A stretch of 64,000 nt of DNA from NCBI GenBank assembly GCA_019671135.1, contig JAHRHY010000007.1, positions 2,046,001 to 2,110,000 on the forward strand, given 5' to 3'. Below the pieces are notes generated by a model. The model made no database searches. It saw only the letters and a program-made list of their open reading frames with translations, and had not been told where the DNA came from. Source of the stretch: Linnemannia hyalina (Eukaryota > Mortierellomycota > Mortierellomycetes > Mortierellales > Mortierellaceae). Shown one piece after another: positions 20,741 through 30,248 of the stretch (within the stretch, counting starts at the first letter, position 1; each line of letters begins with the position of its first letter). Both the position numbers and the translations under genes were made by a program.

Positions 20741-22766
20741 CTGCATGTATGCGAACGGTTGATACAACTATCATCTCAAAGGATAACTTGCGAAGGTGGG
20801 GTGGTCTTTTTGGAGTGAAGTTGGAAAGCTTGATGAGATCCTTTGGAAGAACAATATGAACCGATTTCATATTACCAGGTTTCATAATACGACCGAGGAC
20901 TTCATATCGTTTGGGCATCGATAGTAGTTTGTTGCTGAGGCTTGGTCGAAATTGTTGGAGATCAACATGAAGAATCGATACTACTGATTTCTGGAGTGCA
21001 TCCTCTAAAGCTTCAAGGTCGCTCCCGGTGCAGGCCCAGTCCAGGATGATATCGAGCTCATGGACGGAGCTCGCCTTTCCCAACGCTAAATGCAATTGGT
21101 TGGCCGACACTCTTGACTGAAGTTTCACTTTCACTAGACCATTGTTCTCGTCAAATGACCCTCCTACTGCATCAACTGCACGTCGGAATGCTTCGGCTGC
21201 CGTCTTGTTGTAGTTCTCGCGGTAATGGTCCATGCACACCCATTTGACGTGTCCCTCATCCGTTACAGTCCTGTACAGATTTCCCAGCACCTTATTTCCA
21301 TCCCTGTCCTTCAGGAACGTCTCCAACTTGCGCAGATCTGCACCCTCCAAAGCCTCCTTGTTTTCCACCTGCCCGGTAACCCCCTCGATACCTTCGCCAT
21401 CGTCCACAGAGACCTTGTCCATCCAGTTTATGACTTGATCCACCCCAGGTACGATGGTATCTTGCAGCTGCTTCAAACCATCGATAGTCTGGCCAAGGAC
21501 GTCTGGGCTGATCAATTGTGAAAATGCAGGCATAGCAACGCCGGCGACCGTGACTCCGAACTTGAGCATCTTGAGGATCGTGAGGACATAGGGACCGTAT
21601 TGCTGAAAGAATTCTGAAGGCCGAGCAATCTCGTAACCTTCATGCTTAGCGAGATGGATGTGATGAGGGATCTTGGTCTTGCTGTTGATTGACTTGGTGT
21701 GTTCTCCGCACTCGCATAAAAAGTAAAGACGGAACTTGTTCGAGAAGGGATTTATGGAATCCCAACCGGAAGGGTCTTGAGGAAGGACAACAAAAAGACG
21801 AGGGATCGGGTACTCGTGGAGTTCGTACGTCTGAGTCAGAACGGCTTGCACACGAGATTGGAGCGCGGCCAACTGATCAAGAGCTCGCTGCTGCAGCTGC
21901 TTCATCTCTTCTTGGTTGCTAAGGGCTTGCTCCTGCAGCTGCCTCACTTCTTCCTGCTTGGCAAGCATTGCTTCCTGCAACTCTGAGTTCTTGACCATCA
22001 TAACCTCCAGCTTCTGAACGTGCCCACTCAGTTGCCTAAGCTCCGCTCGACTAAGATCCCCCTGACCGCCCTTGATAGCCATGGCAAACGCCTGGTAGAT
22101 GTCCGACGAGGCTCGAACTGTTTCTTGTACTTCAGGGGCCAGAAGGGAGATAAATCGCTGCTCGACCTCAGATTCACGTGCCTTCCTAGTCGCACGTGTT
22201 GCAATGTCCTGGAACAATGTGGCCTTGGAAGCAGCACTGGTGGCAGATGGACTTGATGATATGTCGAGAATGCCAGTGTCGCTGACGGGTGGGGTAGCCC
22301 CGAGAGCAACAGTCACTCTGTTATCAACTGGAGCACCGGCTGGAGCATTGGTTTGACGACCAACTGGATCAAACTTCGCAGAGTTGGCAAGAACAGGTTG
22401 GACAGAGGTAGACAAGACAACGTCCAGGTCCAATCGAGAACAGTGGCAGATGCTATGGGGCATGATTCAGAAAGGAAGAGAACAGAATGATGGGATGTTT
22501 GCTCGCCAAGACATTTCGTCTCAATTCATTTTTACGTTTCCTTATTACCTTTGTTGATCGGAACCTCGAAGAAGCTTGATTACCGAATTGCCATTGCGAA
22601 CGCGCTTAACTCCAGGAAAGACTTGCTCGATGTCCTCCCAATAAACGATGTTCTGTCCGTCAACATGGTTGAGAGTGATTTCCATGGCGGCCTCTCCATG
22701 TGCAAAGGAGATAACAAGGCATATACAAAATATCCAAAGCCCAATGAATACAGTGTTGACTTCCAT
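20505..22766 (-). CDS. Truncated coiled-coil leucine-rich-repeat protein
   Basis: Exon 1 (22766-22549) joins in phase 2 to exon 2 (22452-20505). The family-like start is the Met at 22685 (MEITLNHVDGQNIVYWEDIE). An earlier in-frame Met at 22766 adds a strongly hydrophobic, signal-peptide-like leader (FIGLWIFCICLVISFAHGEA). Exon 2 has a Pro/Ala linker, a long Gln/Glu coiled coil, a globular middle with FFQQYGPYVLTILKMLKFGV, and then RI-type LRRs. LRR consensus is SIGSNGAQALSEALKTNSTL; about two and a half repeats are present. The frame ends at TGA (20505-20507) where the preceding repeats have GGA, and LRR-like sequence continues a short way beyond, so the array was cut by a nonsense change and deletion. 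Related genes are an expanded sensor-like family in Mortierella (knowledge of family pattern); function unknown. Confidence 0.75.
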
Positions 22767-23725
22767 AGCTGATGTATCTCTTTAAAGTCGGCAATAGAAC
22801 ATGAAATAAAATAGCAATAGATAGCACATGTTTTTTTAAAATGTAATCTCTCCCCTGTATTTCACGACAAAATACAGCTGAGGATACAAGTGCTTGAGAT
22901 GATCACATACAAGAAGTACTCCCCTTAATCTTGCAGTGAGGGTTACAGTTTAATAGTAGATGGACACATTCAAGAGATTGGTGTGCGAAAAATAAGAAGA
23001 CTTTGTTGTTTGGAGAATAGGTTGGTGTTTAGTAGGATAGTTATGCAAGGGATGTTACAGTGGTTGTTTTACATGGTGGATATTATATATACACTATCCT
23101 CTAATGGTCGCTGTAGATATTGTCAAGGTCTGCAGAGATGTAACATATACTATATTACAATTTGGACTTGAAAGGCCTCCATGGTATCCATGGTTTCAAT
23201 CAAGCGAAACGATTGAGTATCCTCCATTGCTCTCGTTAGATGTACTGCGTGTAGGGAATATGGGAATGAAGAAAATGGCGACTATGTGTGAGAAAAGGAA
23301 AGCCAGGAAGAATGAAGAAGAGTTTGAAAGAGACGAAATTTCAACGTGGACCCTTTTGACTCGAAGAGTGTGCTGTCGTCCTGCTTCGCCATTTCTTTAT
23401 CGTTTCTGCATTTCCCTTGTTGGCTCTACTAACAAACCAATGACCTTTTATGCACGATATGCTTTGGTATTCGTCAGTCAATATCGATCATGGTTGCATG
23501 AAGAAAATTTCAAGGGATCTGAGGGAAAATTCGAGGGCACATTGACTGATCACTTACACAATGTGATAATATGCAGACATGCCTTTTACACTTGTTCAGG
23601 TTGGGGCAATAACATTTCTCAATATCTGCTCCTTTATGTTGCCATCTGTCACTACTGTTTGCTGCTTCGCCAACCGAAGTTTTACTCGTTTTGCATTGCC
23701 AACTATCTCTCCAATTTCTGCTTTA
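22767..23725. other. AT-rich spacer between the LRR gene and 28S fragment 2
   Basis: An open frame 23104-23793 exists but has no recognisable composition and runs into the 28S fragment, so it is not called. Otherwise empty. Confidence 0.4.
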
Positions 23726-23752
23726 TCAACTGGCTTATAGCAGCCAAGCGTT

Positions 23753-23783
<31 letters not shown>

Positions 23784-24250
23784 TTCATACTGAAGCAGAA
23801 TTCAGTAAGCGTTGGATTGTTCACCCACTAATAGGGAACGTGAGCTGGGTTTAGACGGTCGCGAGACAGGTTAGTTTTACCCTACTGATGAAATGTTGTT
23901 GCAATAGTAACTGAACCTAGTACGACCGTTCATTCGGATAATTGGCATTTGGGCCTGCTTAAGCAGGCAATGGCCCGAAGCTATCATCCGTTGGGTTTAT
24001 GGCTGAACGCCTCTAAGTCAGAACCCGTGCTAGAACGCGACGATTACCGCCTTTTTCTGATTTCTAATTGAATACGAATAGATCCTCGGGTCCAAGATAA
24101 TAATACGTGGGCACGGTGGGATTACGTTGCAGAGCGGAAAGGCTTTGTAATGTTCCTGCTAATGTTAATTTCAAATATTGGAAGAGATAAATCCATTGCG
24201 GGCGACTTTAATTGAATGGGGTATTGTAGGCAGTAGAGCAGCCTTGTTGC
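23726..24250 (+). pseudogene. 28S rRNA gene fragment 2, 3' region, interrupted by the LINE
   Basis: About 520 bases follow the 3' part of 28S rRNA: TTTTTGATCCTTCGATGTCG, CATACTGAAGCAGAATTCAG, AGGTTAGTTTTACCCTACTG, ATGGCTGAACGCCTCTAAGT, then GGGGTATTGTAGGCAGTAGA and GCAGCCTTGTTGC. The sarcin-ricin loop reads AGTACGACCG (about 23919-23928) where functional rRNA has AGTACGAGAGGAACCG, a 6-nt loss. CATGGCGACGTT is missing near 23751. It is therefore a non-functional copy. Past the LINE, the 28S reading resumes only for TACGATCTG (29661-29669). Confidence 0.92.
24238..24250 (+). repeat. Target-site duplication, copy 1
   Basis: GCAGCCTTGTTGC, identical to 29648-29660. It immediately precedes the oligo-T (the reverse complement of the LINE poly-A tail) and belongs to 28S rRNA sequence. 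Confidence 0.92.
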
Positions 24251-24318
24251 TTTTTTTTTTTTTTTTTGAGGGAAAAGAGAGGATTTATTGTGGCTTAAAC
24301 AGCCTTGATAGAGTTATT

Positions 24319-27300
24319 TTATGCTATGGTTTTGGTGATTTCGCGAAGTATGGTGTGGATGATATCGCTACTAGATTGAGTGTGTTGATGAAGAAAAAGA
24401 ACGGTGTTGGCTGATGAAATACCAATGAGGCAACAAGCCAGCAATTGTGGGATAGTGATGTTAAATTGGGGTTTGATATCAAAGGTTGGAGGATGGAAAG
24501 ACAAGACCTTATCAAGGTCATCATCTGACCAAAGTGGTTTGGATGTGTGTTCCTTGAGGATTGTTTGCCAAGCGATGTATTTAGGAGCGCACTGAAAGAT
24601 GTGATGCGCCTTGTCCTCACGTCGCTCACGACATCCGGCCATGTTACAATGAGGATCCTGCTTCCAGTTTTTTTGACGTAGAGTTCCGCAAGGAAGCCAA
24701 TCCCTTTTAAATCTCCACCACGTGGTCCTGGCCCGGTGTGGTATTTTAGCGCTCCAGAATTGGCGCCACTGTTTCGAGGTTCCCGTCTCTGGTTGGGTTG
24801 AGGAGTTTGGGTTTAGTGGTGTGTCTTGCCTCAAAAAGGCTCGAAGGTGTTTGTTCGTGGCCGATTCCAGAGTGATGGGATTACTGTCGTTTGGGATCAA
24901 GACAGATGAGAGGATATGCTGTGCCAATGTATCATCCTGCGTGATCTTGGGTGGGTTCGAGAGTGCTTGCTGCATACTGTGGCGCATTCGACGACGTTCT
25001 TGGTAGGCCTGGATCCCTAGTTCCACTTGAGCAAGGCGGAGCTTGGGGGAAAGGTGTGTTTTTCTGACCAGTTGGAGGAGCCCATTGTTGTCAGGAGAAA
25101 ACTGAAAGAGCTCTTCCACTCGGAGTCTGAGGGTCTTGATGGTGGTATCTGTCGTTTCAAACCACCATTCGATTGGTGAGGAGGCAAGTGTTACAGAGTC
25201 CGGCAAGGGATCAGCAAGGGCCAGTGCTTTGAGGGAAGGGAGGAGGGACGCCGCAGATACCAATCGTTGCAGACCGGGAAACCCTGCCAATAAGGATCTG
25301 TACTGTCCGTCCAGGGGTGCTAGGAGGAAGGCAAGGCGGTGAGACGTTTTGGTCCTCCATCGGATGATATCAAGAATGATGTCCTTACCCCAAGAGACAT
25401 TAGTGGAGAGAGCATTGCGGATATGCTTGAGTTGGAAAACATGGCATTGAGTAGCTGGGTCAATAACGCCTAGGCCACCCTTGTCCCTTGGAGTAGTGAT
25501 CACCTCCCATGATGGCCTTGGTTTAAAGGAGCATACGAATTTGGTGACTGCAGCCTTCACCTTTCGCAAAAAGTCGAGCGGGGGGTTGACAATCCAGGAT
25601 AGGTGCCAAAGTTTGGAGAGGATAAGAGAGTTGATGATGGTGGCTCGGCCCAGGACGGAGAGGGATCGGGAAGAGTGTATGGTTATGGCTGATTGTATCT
25701 TCTTCAGAGTCTTGTCCCAGAAGTCTTTTTCCTGATCGCGGTTGAAAAAGATAGGGAATCCAAGGTAGATCAAAGCATCGGCGGAGTTGTAGTCATGCCA
25801 TCGCACGTCCAAATGTTCCAGGTGGGTCTGCAATTCTTTGGAGTAGGAGGGGGCCATAGGAAAGGCCACAGTTTTGGACAGGTTGACTTTGGCATTGGAT
25901 GCGCGGCCATAGGTCCGTAGGGTATCCTCCAATGCTGACCATTCGGTTGTGGAGGAGATGAGAGTCATGAGGTCGTCTGCATAGGCGCTGAGCTTGATGG
26001 GATCCGTGCGACCAGGGATTTCAATACCGTGAATAGCCGGGGATCGTTCGATAGAGGCAAGCAACGGTTCAAAGGCTATGTTGAAGAGGAGGGGAGATAG
26101 TGGGTCACCCTGGCGAAGTCCTCTTGATTGTGGGAAGGTGTCTGACACAAAGCCGTTGATATTGAGTGCAATCCTGGTAGAGAAGAAAAGTTGAATAATC
26201 GACTCCGTAAGGCATGATGGAAATCCAAGTCGTTTCAAGACCTGTTGAAGATAGGTAGGATGCACACGGTCGTATGCTTTTTCCTGATCCAGTAGTACGC
26301 CAATATGTCTTGTCCTTCTTGCCTTGCAGTAATCTCGGAGTGTTGAGAGCACTAAGCCATTGTCTGCTATATGTCGTCCTGCCGTGAATCCTGTTTGGTG
26401 CGATTCTGTCAGCTTGGTCATGTACGGTTGAATCCGTAGGGTAAGGATTTTGGTGAAGAGTTTGGCATCCGAGTTAATGAGTGAAAGAGGTCTCCAGTTT
26501 GCCAGTTTTGTCGCATCGCCCTTCTTGAAGAGGAGGATCATCACTGTCTCTTGCCAGGATGTGGGGAAAGAGGCAAGTGTCAGCGCATCGTTGATAATTG
26601 CGGTGAATAGTTCCTTGATCCAGGGTATGAGGAGGATGTATCGATAGAGCTCAAAGGGTAAGCCGTCCTTGCCTGGGGCCTTATTAAGGGGCGTCCTGCT
26701 CACAACGTGGTCTAACTCATCAGATGTGATAGTCCCTTCGAGTCTGGCGCGATCCTGGTCAGATAGGGTTGCATGTGGGGGGATGGCATCCAGTAGTCGG
26801 TTAGTTGCATTCTGGTCGGAGGGGTCGCAGGAGTATAGGCGCGAGTAAAAGTCTGTTGCTACTTCCAGACGTTCATTGGTTGAGGTTGTCAAGGCATCGG
26901 TGGCAGGATTGTGTAGGTGTGGGACGAGTCGTTTTTTGTTGCGTTGAGAGATGGCTCGGAAGAAGTAGGCGGTGTTGCCTTCTCCTTTTTCACGCCATAA
27001 GGTTCCCGACCGGAGGGCATAGGCATCCAGTTCTTCCGATGTATGTTGTTGAAGAGATGTTTCCAAAGCTTCCAGATCCTGAATGATTGCGTCCTTAGTT
27101 ACACAGGTTGCAAGAGGGAGCTGGGCTAGTTTGTTTTGGCGTTGTATGTTGAGGTCTCTTAGGGCGGATTGTCGATCCTGTTTCCTTTTGATGGAGGCTG
27201 AGATGCAGAAACGTTTGATTTCCATCTTGACCCTGTCCCAGTGTTGGATCTTGCTTTGGTGAGGACGGGGTAAGGAGAAGGTCGCCAGGTGGTCGGTGAG

Positions 27301-28074
27301 ATTCTTGATAAAGTCGCAGTTGTTGAGGAGCTGGGTATTCATTCGCCATATCCCTCGACCTGTCATGGGGGCGGAGGCGGGGGAGAGTGTCAGTAGTAGC
27401 ATGTCGTGATCCGAGAAAGGAGATGCGCAGAGTTGCTCAGATTTAGATACCTGTGAGAGGAATTGGATAGAGGAGAAAATGTAATCAATGGTATGACGGA
27501 CTTTGTTTCCTGCAGGGGTGCAGGTGGGCTTGGGGTTGGTATGAAGTGGGGTGATGCAGTCTACAAGATGAGTATCAACCCAGTCCTGAAACAGGGGATG
27601 AGGACGAGGGTGAGTGTAATGTATGTAGTTAAGATCGCCTAAAAGAAAGGCCTTTGGGGGAGGGGAGAGAAAGAAAGGGAGGGAGAGACAGTTCAGCATG
27701 AATAGCCTTCGTGCTGTCCTGTTGGCTGGGGCATACATAACACAGAATGTGGCCATAAAAGAAGAAGATGAAGAGGTGACGGTGGTAATAATAATCCTTC
27801 CTTGTTCTGCGTAAGAGGTGTTAGAGAAGGAGAGGTCAGGATTGCGAAGGAGTGCACAGTGGGGGGACCAAACAGAGCTGTGAGTGTTGAGATATTGGTT
27901 GTAATTGATCTGATCAGCAGTGGTTGGCGATGTTGGTAGGTTGATTTCCTGAAGGGCCATTATGTCAAAATCCGTTTGTCGAAGCCAGGTGAAGAAATGA
28001 GGTGGACCGGTAGCATTGTTGTTTTGAAGGTGCTGCTTACGTAGACCTCGCACGTTCAAGCTTGCGATCCGCAT
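24319..28074 (-). CDS. LINE ORF2: AP endonuclease and reverse transcriptase
   Basis: 1,251 residues, uninterrupted. The N-terminal endonuclease/exonuclease/phosphatase domain has MRIASLNVRGLR, IMALQEINL, LLGDLNYIHY and the catalytic SDHDMLLLTL (about residues 1-240). The reverse transcriptase has the KAPGKDGLP, SLINSDAKLFTKIL, QGDPLSPLLFN and YADDL motifs (about 440-720). Near the C-terminus a CNMAGCRER...HHIFQCAP Cys/His motif matches the knuckle common in LINE ORF2 proteins. The ATG overlaps the ORF1 stop as TAATG, implying termination-reinitiation. All active-site motifs seen are intact, so the protein may be functional. It nicks DNA and primes reverse transcription at the target. Confidence 0.95.
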   Translation of the reverse strand: MRIASLNVRGLRKQHLQNNNATGPPHFFTWLRQTDFDIMALQEINLPTSPTTADQINYNQYLNTHSSVWSPHCALLRNPDLSFSNTSYAEQGRIIITTVTSSSSSFMATFCVMYAPANRTARRLFMLNCLSLPFFLSPPPKAFLLGDLNYIHYTHPRPHPLFQDWVDTHLVDCITPLHTNPKPTCTPAGNKVRHTIDYIFSSIQFLSQVSKSEQLCASPFSDHDMLLLTLSPASAPMTGRGIWRMNTQLLNNCDFIKNLTDHLATFSLPRPHQSKIQHWDRVKMEIKRFCISASIKRKQDRQSALRDLNIQRQNKLAQLPLATCVTKDAIIQDLEALETSLQQHTSEELDAYALRSGTLWREKGEGNTAYFFRAISQRNKKRLVPHLHNPATDALTTSTNERLEVATDFYSRLYSCDPSDQNATNRLLDAIPPHATLSDQDRARLEGTITSDELDHVVSRTPLNKAPGKDGLPFELYRYILLIPWIKELFTAIINDALTLASFPTSWQETVMILLFKKGDATKLANWRPLSLINSDAKLFTKILTLRIQPYMTKLTESHQTGFTAGRHIADNGLVLSTLRDYCKARRTRHIGVLLDQEKAYDRVHPTYLQQVLKRLGFPSCLTESIIQLFFSTRIALNINGFVSDTFPQSRGLRQGDPLSPLLFNIAFEPLLASIERSPAIHGIEIPGRTDPIKLSAYADDLMTLISSTTEWSALEDTLRTYGRASNAKVNLSKTVAFPMAPSYSKELQTHLEHLDVRWHDYNSADALIYLGFPIFFNRDQEKDFWDKTLKKIQSAITIHSSRSLSVLGRATIINSLILSKLWHLSWIVNPPLDFLRKVKAAVTKFVCSFKPRPSWEVITTPRDKGGLGVIDPATQCHVFQLKHIRNALSTNVSWGKDIILDIIRWRTKTSHRLAFLLAPLDGQYRSLLAGFPGLQRLVSAASLLPSLKALALADPLPDSVTLASSPIEWWFETTDTTIKTLRLRVEELFQFSPDNNGLLQLVRKTHLSPKLRLAQVELGIQAYQERRRMRHSMQQALSNPPKITQDDTLAQHILSSVLIPNDSNPITLESATNKHLRAFLRQDTPLNPNSSTQPETGTSKQWRQFWSAKIPHRARTTWWRFKRDWLPCGTLRQKNWKQDPHCNMAGCRERREDKAHHIFQCAPKYIAWQTILKEHTSKPLWSDDDLDKVLSFHPPTFDIKPQFNITIPQLLACCLIGISSANTVLFLHQHTQSSSDIIHTILREITKTIA

Positions 28075-29632
28075 TACTGTGACCGATTGTTTTTAATTGT
28101 AGAAGTAGATCTAGTGGCAGGTCTACCTTCTTTGGTGTAGATGTTGTTGGATGTCTTGGTGATGGTCTTAACTGCTGTGGCGACCGCGGTCTTGGCTACG
28201 GAGCGTCTTGCCTTGATCCGCGCTGCTATAGAAGCAGCCATAGCATCCTCCATGGGGAGGTCGTTGTTGTCGGAGGAAATGGAGTGTTCAGTATTGTAGG
28301 TAGCTCTGTCAAGGTCTCCCAGGTTAGCTCCCTCCAAATTGAAATCCTCATCAAAGACCTCTTCTCCTTTATCCTGAGCCTGATCATGACATTCGGTCAT
28401 AGTGATGTCATCTTTTGGTGTGTTGGAAGGAGAAACCACTAACTGGGACTGATGGGTCACATTGGTAGTGGTCAAAGCGAGATGGGTGTTTGAAATTGTA
28501 TCAGGCGGTACAGAAGCAGAAGCAGAGGAAGTAGTGGAGGAAGGAGAAGAGAAGGAGGTTGAAGAATCAGAAGAAGAGGAATCATGAGAAGAAGAAGAAG
28601 AGGAAGCAGAAGAGGAAGAAGAAAAGGAGGAAGTAGAGGAAGTAAAAGCTGAGGAGGATTCAGCGGAAGAGGTGGAAGTGGGTTGCCCTCTCACAGGCAT
28701 CTTACCTTTCGCCCTCTTAGCATCTCTAGCCGAGAACCTTGAGCAGGTGAAGCTGACGTGGCCATTCGCATTGCACGCACTGCATACGATGGCCAAGCGC
28801 TTGGGACAATGGAGAAGGAGGTGCCCGTGTCCCTTGCAATAGTTACAAAAGGGAGAGGCTCCCATCCAACTGATACGGCAAGGAGATTTTTGACGGTTGC
28901 CCAAGGAGAGCAAGCGGTCAATCTTGAATTCGTCCGCAGTCTTGTCACTCTTGACATAAACAGCGAACTGGCTGCGAGCCTCGTGGTTGCCGTTGGGGGT
29001 AGGGAACAGAGGGATCTCGATCTTGATGACTTTGCCCATTCTCTTGGCGTCCTCAAAGTACCAAGAGCAGAACTGCTCCAGGTGGGTGCCAAAATCAAGG
29101 GAAGTCTGGAACTGGTAATCCGTGAAGACGAAACGGGTGATAATGTGAGGAACAGTCGATGAAAGGGGGGCAAACTGCTTGTCGTCGACGGTAATGGGAG
29201 TGGTGTAGTGTCCAGAGATTCATGGTACACAATTTCAATGCGATGGTGGACATTGTCAGCGCAGGGGAAGGCCATGTTGCTAAGAATATGGAGAGGTGCT
29301 ATGTCATCATGGGCTTTGAACAGAGTTGAGTGGGTGGATCTGACTGCATCCGAAAACGCGCCAGAAGAAATAGTTTTGGGGACGATGTATGCAACAGCTC
29401 TTGGGTTCACCAGGTCGCCCAGTCGAGCTCCCTTTGGTGCAAGAGCGGCAGCAGCAAGGTGACCCTCTTCGGGGTCGGTAAACACTGAGTGAATGAGAAG
29501 TTTATTGTTACTACGGGTTCCAGCTGCCATGGAGGCATAGGAAGGGGATGGTGGGGACCCGATTGAGGGCAGGGGTTGAGAGGGTGGGTCACCATCTCCG
29601 TGTTGGTGTTGATGTTGCTGTTGGGTTGGCAT
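28074..29632 (-). pseudogene. LINE ORF1: Gag-like nucleic-acid-binding protein, frameshifted
   Basis: The ATG at 29632 (MPTQQQHQHQHGDGD) opens a Pro/Gln-rich start and a globular part. Near 29205-29215 the frame changes: the first frame ends sensibly at IEIVYHES, and the coherent protein resumes one frame over (ITVDDKQFAPLSS, MGKVIKIEIPLF). The second part has two CCHC zinc knuckles in tandem, CNYCKGHGHLLLHC and CSACNANGHVSFTC, then a long Ser tract and an acidic tail. It stops at TAA (28074-28076), sharing one base with the ORF2 ATG. The break equals loss of one base or gain of two; no slippery heptamer is evident, so an inactivating indel is preferred to programmed frameshifting. Confidence 0.88.
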
Positions 29633-29647
29633 TGTGGAAAAGAGTTT

Positions 29648-29660
29648 GCAGCCTTGTTGC
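29648..29660 (+). repeat. Target-site duplication, copy 2
   Basis: GCAGCCTTGTTGC, identical to 24238-24250, followed by TACGATCTG, which is the next 28S sequence; then the match to 28S ends. Confidence 0.92.
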
Positions 29661-29928
29661 TACGATCTGTTTTTTTTCCCTCTTTCAGACGCCTAGCTTA
29701 AGGGCATTAGGTTAGTCGCGTAGGAAGGAATCAAGTCATCTTTTTCTTTTACACGGCTCGCGCACGCTCTTGCTCATCTTTTTTTACATGCGCCTGCTCA
29801 TCCATAGTGCGCGAAAAACTCCGTGCTTTTTTTCCTGTCCGTACTTGATACCGACCCTCTCACACATATGGTGGGCGATAATTCCACAGCGCCAAGTTGC
29901 ATTTTTTGGCTGGCTGGACTTTGTGCCC

Positions 29929-29960
<32 letters not shown>

Positions 29961-30248
29961 GAGAATTCCATAGCTCCAAGTTGGATTTTAGGCTGGCTGG
30001 ACTTGCAGTCTTGGACCTTCTTGGACCTTGGCTGGCTGGACATTATCCTGTTAGACTTTAGTCAGGCTTGGCCTTTACTCTCTTAGACTTTTGTCTCTGC
30101 CCACACTGGTTGCGGACCTACTCATACACATACACATGGTGAGCGAAAGTCATATCATGTGCGTCCCCACGTTGCAGACTCAATTAAATGCTTGATATTT
30201 ATTTATTTATTTCTGTGAATGGACAAAAAAAGGGTTTCAACACATGTT
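29661..30248. other. Spacer with a short direct repeat split by A28
   Basis: After 9 bases of 28S the sequence is unrelated. It contains the direct repeat listed next and several GGCTGGCTGGAC copies. No gene seen. Confidence 0.45.
29873..30003. repeat. About 47-bp direct repeat flanking a 28-nt poly-A
   Basis: Copies at 29873-29920 and 29957-30003 share GGGCGA, AATTCCA, the CCAAGTTG segment and GGCTGGCTGGACTT. Between them is A28 (29929-29956). A third partial GGCTGGCTGGAC follows at about 30031. The poly-A beside a duplication suggests a retroposition scar, but no element is recognised. Confidence 0.7.

Larger units (their letters stand above)
24251..29647 (-). mobile_element. Full-length-looking APE-type LINE inserted antisense in 28S rDNA
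   Basis: 5,397 bp between perfect 13-bp duplications. Minus-strand order: 15-nt leader, ORF1 (Gag-like with two CCHC knuckles, one frameshift), TAATG overlap, ORF2 (AP endonuclease plus reverse transcriptase), about 50-nt 3' UTR with AATAAA at 24284-24289, and an A17 tail at 24251-24267. The tail joins the 3' OH side of GCAGCCTTGTTGC of the rRNA-sense strand, so first-strand priming would have used that strand and the element lies antisense to the rRNA. No RNase H domain is evident after the reverse transcriptase. Clade not determined. Confidence 0.92.

Noticed and set aside
23104..23793. 229-residue open frame between the LRR gene and the LINE
   Set aside because: No domain or composition support, and its 3' end is 28S rDNA read as protein.
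24319..28074. LTR retrotransposon or group II intron reading of the reverse transcriptase
   Set aside because: AP endonuclease domain, poly-A tail, target-site duplication and absence of LTRs, integrase or protease define a LINE.
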